A stretch of DNA of 64,000 nucleotides. It comes from Candidatus Gastranaerophilales bacterium. Lineage in GTDB: Bacteria > Cyanobacteriota > Vampirovibrionia > Gastranaerophilales > Gastranaerophilaceae. The position numbers and the translations under genes are program-made. Location: the NCBI GenBank assembly GCA_905235155.1, contig CAJOKJ010000007.1, positions 1-64,000 on the forward strand, written 5' to 3'. Shown in pieces: positions 36,382-44,883 of this stretch (position 1 is its first letter; each line of letters begins with the position of its first letter). The notes beneath the pieces are model-generated. The model had not been told where the DNA came from, searched no databases, and saw only the letters and a program-made list of their open reading frames with translations.

Positions 36382-37523
36382 ATGATAGAAAAACAAACAA
36401 ATAATAAGAATACAATTACAAAAAAAAATCAAATAAAATTTATGAATTTTCTGCACCTTTACCTTTTGATTTTGAAAAAATAGACAAAATGGCAGAATTA
36501 AATAAATCCTTAAAAAAATCACAAATTGTAACTCTTTTTAACAATATACCACCCATAGACGGTTTAAATTTTAATGAATGGATTCAAGTTCAAAGAGGTA
36601 AAAAAACTGATGCTATAAAAACATTTGACGATTTTTCAAAATATGTTAATTATGCAAAAGAAAAAGGATTTCATTTTGTATATTTAATGAATTCCCCAAA
36701 AGCATTATCCGCAAGCGATTTTGAACCATTAAAAAATGCTTTTATTAACTTATTAGACTATCTTGAAAATTTAGAATGCAAAGATATTAAATTTGCAAAC
36801 ACTCAAATTCCAACTCTTATCGAAGAATATAAACCTGGAGTATTTTCATATAATTCTTCCACTGCAAGCGAATATCACACTATTTCACAATATGATTATT
36901 TGATAAAAAAATTTAGTAATTTAGAAATTATTAATGTTGCAAATGATGAAATTTTTAATTTTAAATTCCTAAAACAATTGAGAAAAAAATATCCCGACAA
37001 GAAATTTGAAATTATGGTAAATGAGCCTTGCTTAAGAGGCTGTCCTGCAAGAAGTACACACATTGCTTCCGGATTGTTTGCAAGATTTAGATGTTTAGAA
37101 ATAAAAAAGAAATTAGGAGTTGTATATGCGTTTTTTAAATCAGGATTTGTATATCCTTGGCATTTAAAATATTATCGTAAAATCGGTATAAATAATTTTA
37201 AATTTTCCGCATATCCAAGTTCACGATATAATTTTCAACTTGAAAATATGATTCAATATTTACAAATACTTGAAAACGGAGTTGAAAATTATACAGCAAA
37301 TGATTTTTTAGAAGGTGTATATGCTTCGAACAGTTTTTTTGTAAATGTTTTTAAAGAAATGGATAAAAATATAAAACTTGCAGATATTATTCCTTATATG
37401 CCTGATATAAAATATTTTCTAAAAAATGGGCATAAATGTACATATAACTGTGAAACAGATTGTGATTATTGTAAACAATGTGCAAATAAATTCAAAGAAA
37501 ATTTTTTAAAAAATAATAAATGA
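36382..37523 (+). CDS. U32-peptidase-like protein with an apparent frameshift in an A9 tract
   Basis: The gene starts at ATG 36382 (AAGGA 6-7 nt upstream) and is open for about 13 codons to a run of nine A (36420-36428). Beyond it, the coding frame is shifted: SNKIYEFSAPLPFDFEKIDK leads in frame into the large open part (36489-37523; MAELNKS...). One extra A would restore the frame. The body contains VNEPCLRGCPARSTHIAS and a C-terminal cysteine cluster CTYNCETDCDYCKQC, reminiscent of U32 family/collagenase-like proteins that modify RNA or work with radical SAM partners. It may be phase-variable, read by slippage, a pseudogene, or a sequence error. The internal ATG at 36489 has no SD. Confidence 0.7.
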
Positions 37524-37542
37524 ATAAATAGTTATATAACCA

Positions 37543-37560
37543 TGCAAGTAGAAAATTTTT
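37543..37560 (+). promoter_or_regulatory. 18-nt shared motif (copy B) upstream of alaS
   Basis: TGCAAGTAGAAAATTTTT, identical to 36328-36345. It is followed by GGTATAATTTTT, where TATAAT (37565-37570) can act as -10 for alaS. Confidence 0.45.
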
Positions 37561-37606
37561 AAGGTATAATTTTTCTATAATTTATTGAAAAAGATGAGGA
37601 ATAATT

Positions 37607-40195
37607 ATGCTTAAAGGTAACGAAATCAGACAATTATATTTAGATTTTTTCAAAAATAAACATCAACATACCGTTGTTGAAAGTTCATCGCTTGTTCCTG
37701 ACAATCCGACTGTACTTTTAACAACAGCAGGTATGTTACAATTTTTACCTATATTTTTAGGTATTGTAAAATCACCTTATGACCCGGCACGTGCTACATC
37801 TTGCCAAAAATGTGCAAGAGCAGGCGGTAAAGATTCTGACATCGAAAATGTAGGACGTACACCACGACATCATACTTTCTTTGAAATGCTTGGTAATTTC
37901 TCTTTTGGCGACTATTACAAAAAAGAAATTATACCTTGGGCATGGGATTTTGTTACTAATGTTTTGAAATTAGACAAAGACAGACTTTGGATAACTATTT
38001 TTGAAACAGACGATGAAGCCTATGAAATTTGGCGAAATGTTGGTGTGCCTGATGAACGTATTAAACGTAAAGGTAAAAAAGATAATTTCTGGGGACCTCC
38101 GGGTGCTTCCGGTTCTTGCGGACCTTGTTCCGAAATTCACTACGATTTGGGCGAACAATTCAAATGCTCTGACGATTGCGGTATTGATACTTGCGAATGC
38201 GACCGTTGGGTTGAAATTTGGAACCTTGTATTTACAGAATTATACCAAGATGAAGAAGGTAATCAATCTCCGCTTGAATCAAAAAATGTTGATACAGGCA
38301 TGGGATTGGAACGTATTGCAATGGTTTGTCAAGGTGTTACTTCCACTTTTGAGACAGATTTGCTAAGACCAATTTTAGATAAAGTTGTTGAAATGAGTGG
38401 TGTACCTTACAAAAAATCCGAAAAGACAGATATTTCTTTGCGTATTATAACAGACCACGCAAGATGCGTAACTTTCTTAATTAATGATGGTGTTATTCCC
38501 GGTAATGAAGGTAGAAGTTATGTTTTAAGAATGATTTTACGTCGTGCATTACGTCACGGTAAAATTTTGGGTATGGATTTACCATTTTTACACAAACTTG
38601 TAGATGTTGTTGTTGAAAATTACAGTGGTGCATATCCTGATTTAGCAAAAAATAAAGACAAAATCAAAGATGTAATTCAAAAAGAAGAAGAACGTTTTAA
38701 CAAAACTCTTGATAGAGGTTATAAATTATTAAACGAATTTATTGACAATAAGAAAGATATTGACGGCGAAAATGCTTTCAAATTATATGATACGTATGGT
38801 TTTCCATTTGAACTTACAAAAGAAATTGCTCAAGAAAACGGCTTAAATGTTGATGAAAACGGTTTTAAAGTTGCAATGAAAGAACAAAAAGACCGTGCAA
38901 AAGCAGCAACTCAAAAAATTTCCGTAACAGGTGATATTAAATATGCCAAAGTTGAAGAAAAAGTTGGTGCAACTGAATTTGTAGGATATACAGATTTGGA
39001 ATGTGATGCTAAAATTCTTGAAACACTTGAAGGTGAGGGTTATGTTGACGTAGTTCTTGATAAAACTCCATTTTACGCTGAATGTGGTGGTCAAGTTGGC
39101 GATAGCGGTGTAATTGAAAATGATTCTTTAAAATTAGAAGTATTAACTACTTTTAAAGTAAATAAACTATTTGTCCACCGTTGCGTGCTGTTAAATGGCG
39201 AAATTGAACTTGGTTCAACAGTTCACGCTGTTATTGACAAAGAACGCAGAGGACAAATTAAAGTTCACCATACATCTGCTCACTTATTGCAATCTGCTCT
39301 ACAACATGTTTTATTAGGTGATGTTCACCAAGCAGGTTCACAAGTTGAAGAAAACAGAATGCGTTTTGACTTTACTTTTGATAGAGCAATGACAAAACAA
39401 GAAATTCAAAAAACAGAAGATATGATTAACGAATGGATTAGTCAAGATTTAGATGTAACAACAAAAATCATGAATATTGACGAAGCAAAAGCAACAGGAG
39501 CAATGGCTTTATTTGGAGAAAAATATGAAGACGAAGTTCGTGTTGTTTCAATTGGCGAAGATGTTTCAAAAGAATTTTGTGCAGGTTGCCATGCTTCTCA
39601 CACAGGTCAATTAAGACTTGCAAAAATAATTTCTGAAAGTGCAATTGCAGCAGGTACAAGACGTATTGAAGTTGTTGTTGCAAAAGCAGCATTAAAATAT
39701 TTATCAGAAAAAGCAAACGCAATAGATAAATTGGCGGAAAAATTCAAAGCACACTATGACGAAGTTGAAACACGTGTTGATAAACTTGTTGAAGAAAACA
39801 AAGAACTTCAAAAAGAACTTTCAACCGTAAAATCGGCACAGGCAAAAGACAAATTCAAAGAGTTTGCATCAAAAGCCCTTGATATTGACGGTGGTAAATT
39901 GTTTGTTCAAAAAATGGAACAATTAGATGCAAACGCACTTAAAGAGGGTGTTGAAATGCTTGCAAATAAACTGGGTAATTCAATTATTGCCGTTGTTGCA
40001 GGTACTTCAATATTTGTAAAAGTATCAGATAATTTTGTTGCAAACGGAGTTAATGCAGGTAATATCGTAAAAGAAATTGCAGCAGCAACTGACGGAAAAG
40101 GCGGCGGACGTCCGCAATTTGCTCAAGGAGCAGTTAAGAATATTGATAAAGTTGATGCGGTTTTATCAAAAATAGAAACGGATTTAAAAAAATAA
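37607..40195 (+). CDS. alaS: Alanyl-tRNA synthetase
   Basis: 862 aa, near the normal 875. Aminoacylation domain: TTAGMLQFLPIFLG near 35, RHHTFFEMLGNFSFGDYY near 90, and NVDTGMGLERIAMV. Editing domain: HHTSAHLLQSAL and CAGCHASHTGQL supply the zinc ligands. The C-terminal DHHA1 domain has GGKGGGRPQFAQGA. It charges tRNA-Ala and removes Ser and Gly mischarging. GAGGA precedes the ATG. Its stop overlaps the start of the HepT-like gene by 1 nt, so alaS heads an operon with a toxin-antitoxin pair. Confidence 0.98.
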   Translation: MLKGNEIRQLYLDFFKNKHQHTVVESSSLVPDNPTVLLTTAGMLQFLPIFLGIVKSPYDPARATSCQKCARAGGKDSDIENVGRTPRHHTFFEMLGNFSFGDYYKKEIIPWAWDFVTNVLKLDKDRLWITIFETDDEAYEIWRNVGVPDERIKRKGKKDNFWGPPGASGSCGPCSEIHYDLGEQFKCSDDCGIDTCECDRWVEIWNLVFTELYQDEEGNQSPLESKNVDTGMGLERIAMVCQGVTSTFETDLLRPILDKVVEMSGVPYKKSEKTDISLRIITDHARCVTFLINDGVIPGNEGRSYVLRMILRRALRHGKILGMDLPFLHKLVDVVVENYSGAYPDLAKNKDKIKDVIQKEEERFNKTLDRGYKLLNEFIDNKKDIDGENAFKLYDTYGFPFELTKEIAQENGLNVDENGFKVAMKEQKDRAKAATQKISVTGDIKYAKVEEKVGATEFVGYTDLECDAKILETLEGEGYVDVVLDKTPFYAECGGQVGDSGVIENDSLKLEVLTTFKVNKLFVHRCVLLNGEIELGSTVHAVIDKERRGQIKVHHTSAHLLQSALQHVLLGDVHQAGSQVEENRMRFDFTFDRAMTKQEIQKTEDMINEWISQDLDVTTKIMNIDEAKATGAMALFGEKYEDEVRVVSIGEDVSKEFCAGCHASHTGQLRLAKIISESAIAAGTRRIEVVVAKAALKYLSEKANAIDKLAEKFKAHYDEVETRVDKLVEENKELQKELSTVKSAQAKDKFKEFASKALDIDGGKLFVQKMEQLDANALKEGVEMLANKLGNSIIAVVAGTSIFVKVSDNFVANGVNAGNIVKEIAAATDGKGGGRPQFAQGAVKNIDKVDAVLSKIETDLKK

Positions 40196-40605
40196 TGAAT
40201 GAACTAAATCTTTTAAATTTAGAAAAGAGTATAAATTCTTTGCGTGAATGTATTATTGATTATAAAAAAAATCCTGATACAAAAATAAAAGAGTATATTG
40301 CTGATTCTTGTGTAAAAAGGTTTGAATATACCGTTGAAACATCTTGGAAAATTATGAAAAAATTTCTGAAATTACAATATGGTAAATCAGACAAAGAATT
40401 GACCATGAACAACATTTTCAGATACATGGAAGGTTACGGAATTATTAAATCATGGGAAACTTGGAAAAATTATTACGACCACAGAAACAATACAAGTCAT
40501 GAATATAATAAAGAAAAAGCAAAAGAAATATTAAACATTGCAGAAAAGTTGCTTGAAGATGCAGAATATTTATATAACAACTTATCTAAGGCACTAGAAT
40601 TATAA
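40195..40605 (+). CDS. hepT: HEPN toxin (HepT/HI0074-like)
   Basis: 136 aa, all helical. Contains the HEPN motif RX4HXY as RNNTSHEY (Arg97, His102, Tyr104), in the family that binds a nucleotidyltransferase partner (HI0074). HepT proteins are RNases; in characterised systems the MntA partner adds AMP to the motif Tyr and blocks activity. The start overlaps the alaS stop (40193-40195) and its stop overlaps the mntA start by 1 nt, so the three genes are translationally coupled. Confidence 0.9.
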   Translation: MNELNLLNLEKSINSLRECIIDYKKNPDTKIKEYIADSCVKRFEYTVETSWKIMKKFLKLQYGKSDKELTMNNIFRYMEGYGIIKSWETWKNYYDHRNNTSHEYNKEKAKEILNIAEKLLEDAEYLYNNLSKALEL

Positions 40606-40901
40606 TGATAGCAGGCATAACCGAAACAGAAGAACAAATAATAAAGAATATTTTGAACGATTTTACCGATAAATATTCGTTTTATTATTATGGTTCAAGG
40701 GTTAAGGGTAATTTTGAAAAAACTTCCGATTTAGATATTTTAATAAAAGGCGATAGTAAAATTGATGTAAGTGAATTGGCAGAACTAAATCAAAAATTTG
40801 ATAATTCAAAACTTCCTTATATAACCAATTTAACAGATTATTACGCAATGGATGAGAAGTTTTATAATTTAATTGAAAAAGATTTAATTCAAATTTTCTA
40901 A
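40605..40901 (+). CDS. mntA: MNT nucleotidyltransferase antitoxin
   Basis: 98 aa, minimal nucleotidyltransferase. The catalytic motif GSX10DXD is exact: Gly30-Ser31 then Asp42-Leu-Asp44 in GSRVKGNFEKTSDLDILI. In type VII toxin-antitoxin systems this enzyme adenylylates the HEPN toxin. Overlaps hepT by 1 nt and the convergent 40884 gene by 18 nt at the 3' end. Confidence 0.9.
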   Translation: MIAGITETEEQIIKNILNDFTDKYSFYYYGSRVKGNFEKTSDLDILIKGDSKIDVSELAELNQKFDNSKLPYITNLTDYYAMDEKFYNLIEKDLIQIF

Positions 40902-41120
40902 ATCAAAATTATCTTTAAAAATATGAGTATCAATAATTTCATAATCGGCGATTAAATTTTCGTATTTATCGCCGATTATTTCTATAAGCGACAAAACACA
41001 ACATCCATCTTCATTTTGCTTTACGGAATTTTCAAGTGAATTTTTGCAGCAATCAAGCAGATTTTTTATTTCGCAGAGTTCATCACTTATTTTATTTGAT
41101 AATTCAACAAGTTCTGTCAT
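40884..41120 (-). CDS. Small helical Cys-containing protein, unknown
   Basis: 78 aa from the ATG at 41120 (GAAAGG 9 nt upstream). Mostly helical (TELVELSNKISDELCEIKNL) with CC pairs in LLDCCKN and DGCCVLS. No known family. Convergent and overlapping mntA by 18 nt. Confidence 0.6.
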   Translation of the reverse strand: MTELVELSNKISDELCEIKNLLDCCKNSLENSVKQNEDGCCVLSLIEIIGDKYENLIADYEIIDTHIFKDNFDLENLN

Positions 41121-41215
41121 AAAACATAACCTTTCTTTAACAAATCTCAAGTAAACTTTAGTTTTATTACATTTTATACTGTTGCGTATTGTTTGTCAAT
41201 AGGTAAAATTAAATT

Positions 41216-41425
41216 ATGAACATTAAAGCATTAGGGTTAAATATCAAAGCAGAAAGAAACAGAAAAGATTTAACCCAAGAAGAATTAGCCGAATTAGTTA
41301 ATATGAGTCCCACTTCAATAAATTCAATTGAAGGAGGACGACAAATTCCGAGTGCAATAAATTTATATTTAATTGCAAAAGTTCTTGAAGTTGATATTAA
41401 TGAGTTATACAAAGGTGTTGAATAA
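41216..41425 (+). CDS. XRE-family regulator, minimal
   Basis: 69 aa, just one HTH_3 domain (LNIKAERNRKDLTQEELAEL, NSIEGGRQIPSAINLYLIAK). It ends 2 nt before dut, so the two form an operon; it may control dut or itself. TAAAAT (41204-41209) ends 6 nt before ATG with TTGCGT 16 bp upstream, so transcription probably starts at or beside the start codon. Confidence 0.88.
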   Translation: MNIKALGLNIKAERNRKDLTQEELAELVNMSPTSINSIEGGRQIPSAINLYLIAKVLEVDINELYKGVE

Positions 41426-41427
41426 CC

Positions 41428-41865
41428 ATGACAATATTAAAAATTGAACGCTTAGAACACAATAGAATTTTACCTGAGTACAAAACAAGCGGAGCCGCAG
41501 GCATGGATTTGTGTGCCGCAATTAATGAGCCTGTTACATTAAAACCGTTAGAAAGAACTTTAATCCCGACAGGCTTAAAAATTGAACTTGAACACGGCTA
41601 TGAAGCACAAATAAGACCTCGTTCGGGCATGTCGATTAAACATGGAATAACTCTTATTAATTGTGTAGGCACGATTGACGAAGATTACAGGGGCGAAGTT
41701 TGTATTCCTGTTGTGAATATTTCCAATGAAGAATACACAATTCAACCTGATGAACGCATTGCACAAATGGTTATTTCAAAGTATGAACAAGCAGAAATTG
41801 AAGTGGTAACAGAACTTACTGACACACAAAGAGGTTCAGGCGGTTTTGGTTCAACAGGCAAATAA
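41428..41865 (+). CDS. dut: dUTP diphosphatase
   Basis: 145 aa trimeric dUTPase. All five motifs are present: I SGAAGMDLCAA, II RPRSGMSIKHGI, III GTIDEDYRGEV, IV DERIAQMVI, V RGSGGFGSTG. It hydrolyses dUTP to dUMP and so keeps uracil out of DNA. Convergent with the amidohydrolase, with no gap between stops. Confidence 0.97.
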   Translation: MTILKIERLEHNRILPEYKTSGAAGMDLCAAINEPVTLKPLERTLIPTGLKIELEHGYEAQIRPRSGMSIKHGITLINCVGTIDEDYRGEVCIPVVNISNEEYTIQPDERIAQMVISKYEQAEIEVVTELTDTQRGSGGFGSTGK

Positions 41866-42999
41866 CTATGCAAGCAATGCAAAATTAGCATTTAAATTTT
41901 CGGATTTTTGTAATGCTTTTATATTTTCTGCTTTTGAATTAATGTAGTTTGTATATAATTGTTTTGCACCGTTTTCAACCTTATTTGCAAATTGCATAAT
42001 AGGATTTTGTTGTTTATTTTTGCCAAACAATTTTTCTGCATTTTTATAAAAAACTTTGTCTTCAATTTCTTCCGCATTTTCAGGGAAGGCTTCTCTTATT
42101 GCTTTTTTAAATTCGTTTACGTGGTCTATATATTTCTCACGATTTGAATTTTCACCATTATCGCCTATTGGTGCATCAGTACCCCATATAACTCTATCCG
42201 CACCAACTCTCTTTATTGCTTCTACAACAAATTCAGGCTTTGTCCAAGAGGTTTCCAAATATAAATTTGCATCTTTATTTTTTATTGCTTGTTCAACAAC
42301 ATCAACACCTTCTCTGTTCCATGCTTCACGCACATCCCAGCACCATTTATCCTTATCATTTTGCAAGCCTTTACTATTAATTTCTTCTTCCGGCCTATCA
42401 CCAACTTTACCGGAAGGAACAATATTCATGTGATACAAAACAACAGGAACATCGGGAGTTCGTTTTGCTAATTCATATATTTTTTTAGGGTCTGCATATC
42501 CGTTTTCGGTATGAAAAACACAAGGTACTTTGTGTTTTTGAGCAACCTTCATATATGGATTATATCTTTCATCATCCGCATCTATTTCTATTGCCATAGG
42601 ATGAAATTTTAAACCATAAAACTTATCTTCTTTAGAACTCAAAAGTTTATCAATATTTTTTGCATCACCTGTATCAACTTCACATACCGCAAGTGGAATA
42701 AATTTTTCAGGATTACTTGTTTTTCTGATATTTTCTATAATTTTTTTGTTACCATCAATTTCATCCATTAAATATTTACCATCTTTTTTGGTCATATTTT
42801 CTATGGCAGAAGTAACAAAAAATTTCACATCATCAGATTTCCAATCGTAAGGATGTCTGTCTTTTGTAAGTGATAACAAATCTTCAGCATTACAATTTCC
42901 GCCAATATGCGTATGACCGTCAATAATATCATAACCTTTGAATGATATTGGCAAAGTTCGTGATAAATTTGATTTTATTGGAGAAATTGCTAAATTCAC
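41866..42999 (-). CDS. Amidohydrolase (amidohydro-rel, PF04909 type) with N-terminal SFKG motif
   Basis: 377 aa, GTG start with AAGGA 7 nt upstream. The barrel has the metal motif DGHTHIGG (about 26-33), KFHPMAIEID, FHTENGYAD, VLYHMN and the late catalytic Asp in IWGTDAPIGD. It would hydrolyse an unknown amide, ester or carboxyl substrate. Before the barrel is an extra N terminus ending TLPISFKGYD; after it a 60 residue helical tail. The SFK/SFG element recurs in unrelated neighbours. No signal peptide. Confidence 0.85.
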   Translation of the reverse strand: MNLAISPIKSNLSRTLPISFKGYDIIDGHTHIGGNCNAEDLLSLTKDRHPYDWKSDDVKFFVTSAIENMTKKDGKYLMDEIDGNKKIIENIRKTSNPEKFIPLAVCEVDTGDAKNIDKLLSSKEDKFYGLKFHPMAIEIDADDERYNPYMKVAQKHKVPCVFHTENGYADPKKIYELAKRTPDVPVVLYHMNIVPSGKVGDRPEEEINSKGLQNDKDKWCWDVREAWNREGVDVVEQAIKNKDANLYLETSWTKPEFVVEAIKRVGADRVIWGTDAPIGDNGENSNREKYIDHVNEFKKAIREAFPENAEEIEDKVFYKNAEKLFGKNKQQNPIMQFANKVENGAKQLYTNYINSKAENIKALQKSENLNANFALLA

Positions 43000-43020
43000 T
43001 TCGTTTCCTTCACATATACA

Positions 43021-43055
43021 TAAAAAGTATCAAAAATTTATTTGATACTTTTTAA
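43021..43055 (-). terminator. Terminator after the 43085 gene
   Basis: AAAAAGTATCAAA-aattta-TTTGATACTTTTT, a strong stem with T runs on both strands, between the metalloprotease gene and the amidohydrolase start. Confidence 0.8.
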
Positions 43056-43084
43056 ATTAATAATTTACATTTTTAAATATTTTA

Positions 43085-44854
43085 TTAAGAATTTAATTTA
43101 CCGTGCAGATAAGCTATTGTTTCAGGGAAGTGCTGTTGCAAATATTGTGAACGCATAGCCAGAACTTCATGAGTTTTTGCTGTCGTTAAAAGAGCATTAC
43201 TTTCCGCTATTGTTTCTTTTCTGCCACCTATTTCACCGTTATAATGAGTTTCATGGTTTATGAAATATGCAATATGATTTCTTTGCGTATCAGGGAATGC
43301 CTTATTAAATGCTGCTTTTTCTTTTTCATAAATTTCATTAAATTCTTTATCTTCAAAAATTGCATTTTGAACTGTATTTTGAAGATTATTCATATCAACA
43401 TCTTTCATATCTACGGCATGACCTAATTCATGAAGAATAACAAACAAATTATCACCTGTATAAATTGTACGTTTGTCTTTACCCGTTTTCGAATGAGAAC
43501 GCAAAACCTCTGTTGTACCTTCAAGTTCATTTACATTTTTCTTTAATTTTAAAAGTTCTTCACCAGGCATTTTTTTAAGAACTTTCATGATTTCTTCTTC
43601 ATCACCAATAATTTCAACTCCTCTTTTAAAAGTTGCTGCTCTATCAGGATTATTCATATCTTTTACGGTTACACTATTATCATCCGCTGTAATTTCATAT
43701 TTTTCATTATTTTTTGAAGATATGAATTTATTTGGAGATACAACTTCAAAAGATTCACTGTTTTTAAGAAGAACTTTTCCGTTTTTATCCGTAATCTTGT
43801 AATCAGAAATTCTGTTGCCTTGCGGGTCATCTTCAAACAAATATTCTGTTCTTGTACCATTTGAAGAAACCATATCTTTTTTTATAGACATAATACCTGT
43901 TTTGGCATCAATTTTTCCCGAAGATACTTGCTTAACTTCACCATTCGGATACATATATTTTATGTCCATAACACCTTTTATTTGTGAAGGTTCAGTATAT
44001 TCAGTTCTTTGAACTTTTCCGTTTTTGTCTTTTACAATTCTGATTTCATGAGTTGCTTGATACATACCATCTATTTTTTCATAACGTGTTTTAGCAGTGG
44101 TATTATTTCTAAAATCAGTAACTTTTTGGATTTTGTAAGATTTTTTGTCTAAATCAACTTCTTTACTTGACTCAAGTGCATATCTGTTTAAGTTTTTATC
44201 AAGAATTTCTGTATAAGATTCTCTGTTATAGCTTTCAGCCTTGCAAGTATAATCACCTTTTGAATATTTATCACGTGCAAATGTTACACCTATTAATTCA
44301 TCTTCCGGAAACATTTTTGCCATTTCATTTGCTTTTTGTGCAACTTTTTTAATATCTAAATCTTTTTCTTTTGCAACTTTAATAATATTATCGCCTTCTA
44401 AAGCACAAGTTGATAATTCTTTTATTTTTCCACGTTCTTCTGCTGTACAATTTTTTTGTATGTCAACAACATTTGTTTCAGAGAATTTATATCCGCCTCT
44501 ATTATTTTTTGTAGATACAATGTCAGTTATTTGTTTTAATTCATCAATTGGTCTTTGAAGAATATTTTTAAAACAAATTTGAGTAACATTATCTTGAGGT
44601 GCCAACTTTAATGCAAATTCGCATTTTTTAGGTTCATCCGTTAATGTTTTTCTTATTTCATCTAACACTTTAGGAAATCTAAATTTCTTTTGACCTTTAA
44701 ATGATTCTATATCTTCAATACTTTTCATAACAGTATCGACATCATAAGTCTTTTGAAAAGTATCTTCTTTTAAACCTGTATCTTTTATTTTTTCAGGTTG
44801 TTTTTTGATTTCTGTTTTTATTGCTTTTGGAGCTGATATATTATTTATTTCCAT
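43085..44854 (-). CDS. HELGH metalloprotease, anthrax-lethal-factor-like C terminus (paralogue 1)
   Basis: 589 aa, no signal peptide. The C-terminal domain has LHELGHAVDM (zinc HExxH at 475-479) and TIAESNAL (Glu551 as probable third ligand), laid out like ATLF/M34-type proteases: HExGHAxD, then a helix with EKEKAAF, then the Glu helix. The middle (about 225-400) is made of beta repeats (RIVKDKNGKVQRTEYTEPSQ, KIDAKTGIMSIKKDMVSSNG). The N-terminal 220 residues are helical. It is a tandem paralogue of the 44884 gene. AAAGGT precedes ATG. Substrate and location are unknown; an effector-like role is inference. Confidence 0.75.
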   Translation of the reverse strand: MEINNISAPKAIKTEIKKQPEKIKDTGLKEDTFQKTYDVDTVMKSIEDIESFKGQKKFRFPKVLDEIRKTLTDEPKKCEFALKLAPQDNVTQICFKNILQRPIDELKQITDIVSTKNNRGGYKFSETNVVDIQKNCTAEERGKIKELSTCALEGDNIIKVAKEKDLDIKKVAQKANEMAKMFPEDELIGVTFARDKYSKGDYTCKAESYNRESYTEILDKNLNRYALESSKEVDLDKKSYKIQKVTDFRNNTTAKTRYEKIDGMYQATHEIRIVKDKNGKVQRTEYTEPSQIKGVMDIKYMYPNGEVKQVSSGKIDAKTGIMSIKKDMVSSNGTRTEYLFEDDPQGNRISDYKITDKNGKVLLKNSESFEVVSPNKFISSKNNEKYEITADDNSVTVKDMNNPDRAATFKRGVEIIGDEEEIMKVLKKMPGEELLKLKKNVNELEGTTEVLRSHSKTGKDKRTIYTGDNLFVILHELGHAVDMKDVDMNNLQNTVQNAIFEDKEFNEIYEKEKAAFNKAFPDTQRNHIAYFINHETHYNGEIGGRKETIAESNALLTTAKTHEVLAMRSQYLQQHFPETIAYLHGKLNS

Positions 44855-44883
44855 TTTGCGTACCTTTTTTATTTTCTTCTATT

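Noticed and set aside
41959-42471. Plus-strand frames opposite the amidohydrolase
   Set aside because: Antisense shadows without ribosome sites; the minus-strand gene has the catalytic motifs.
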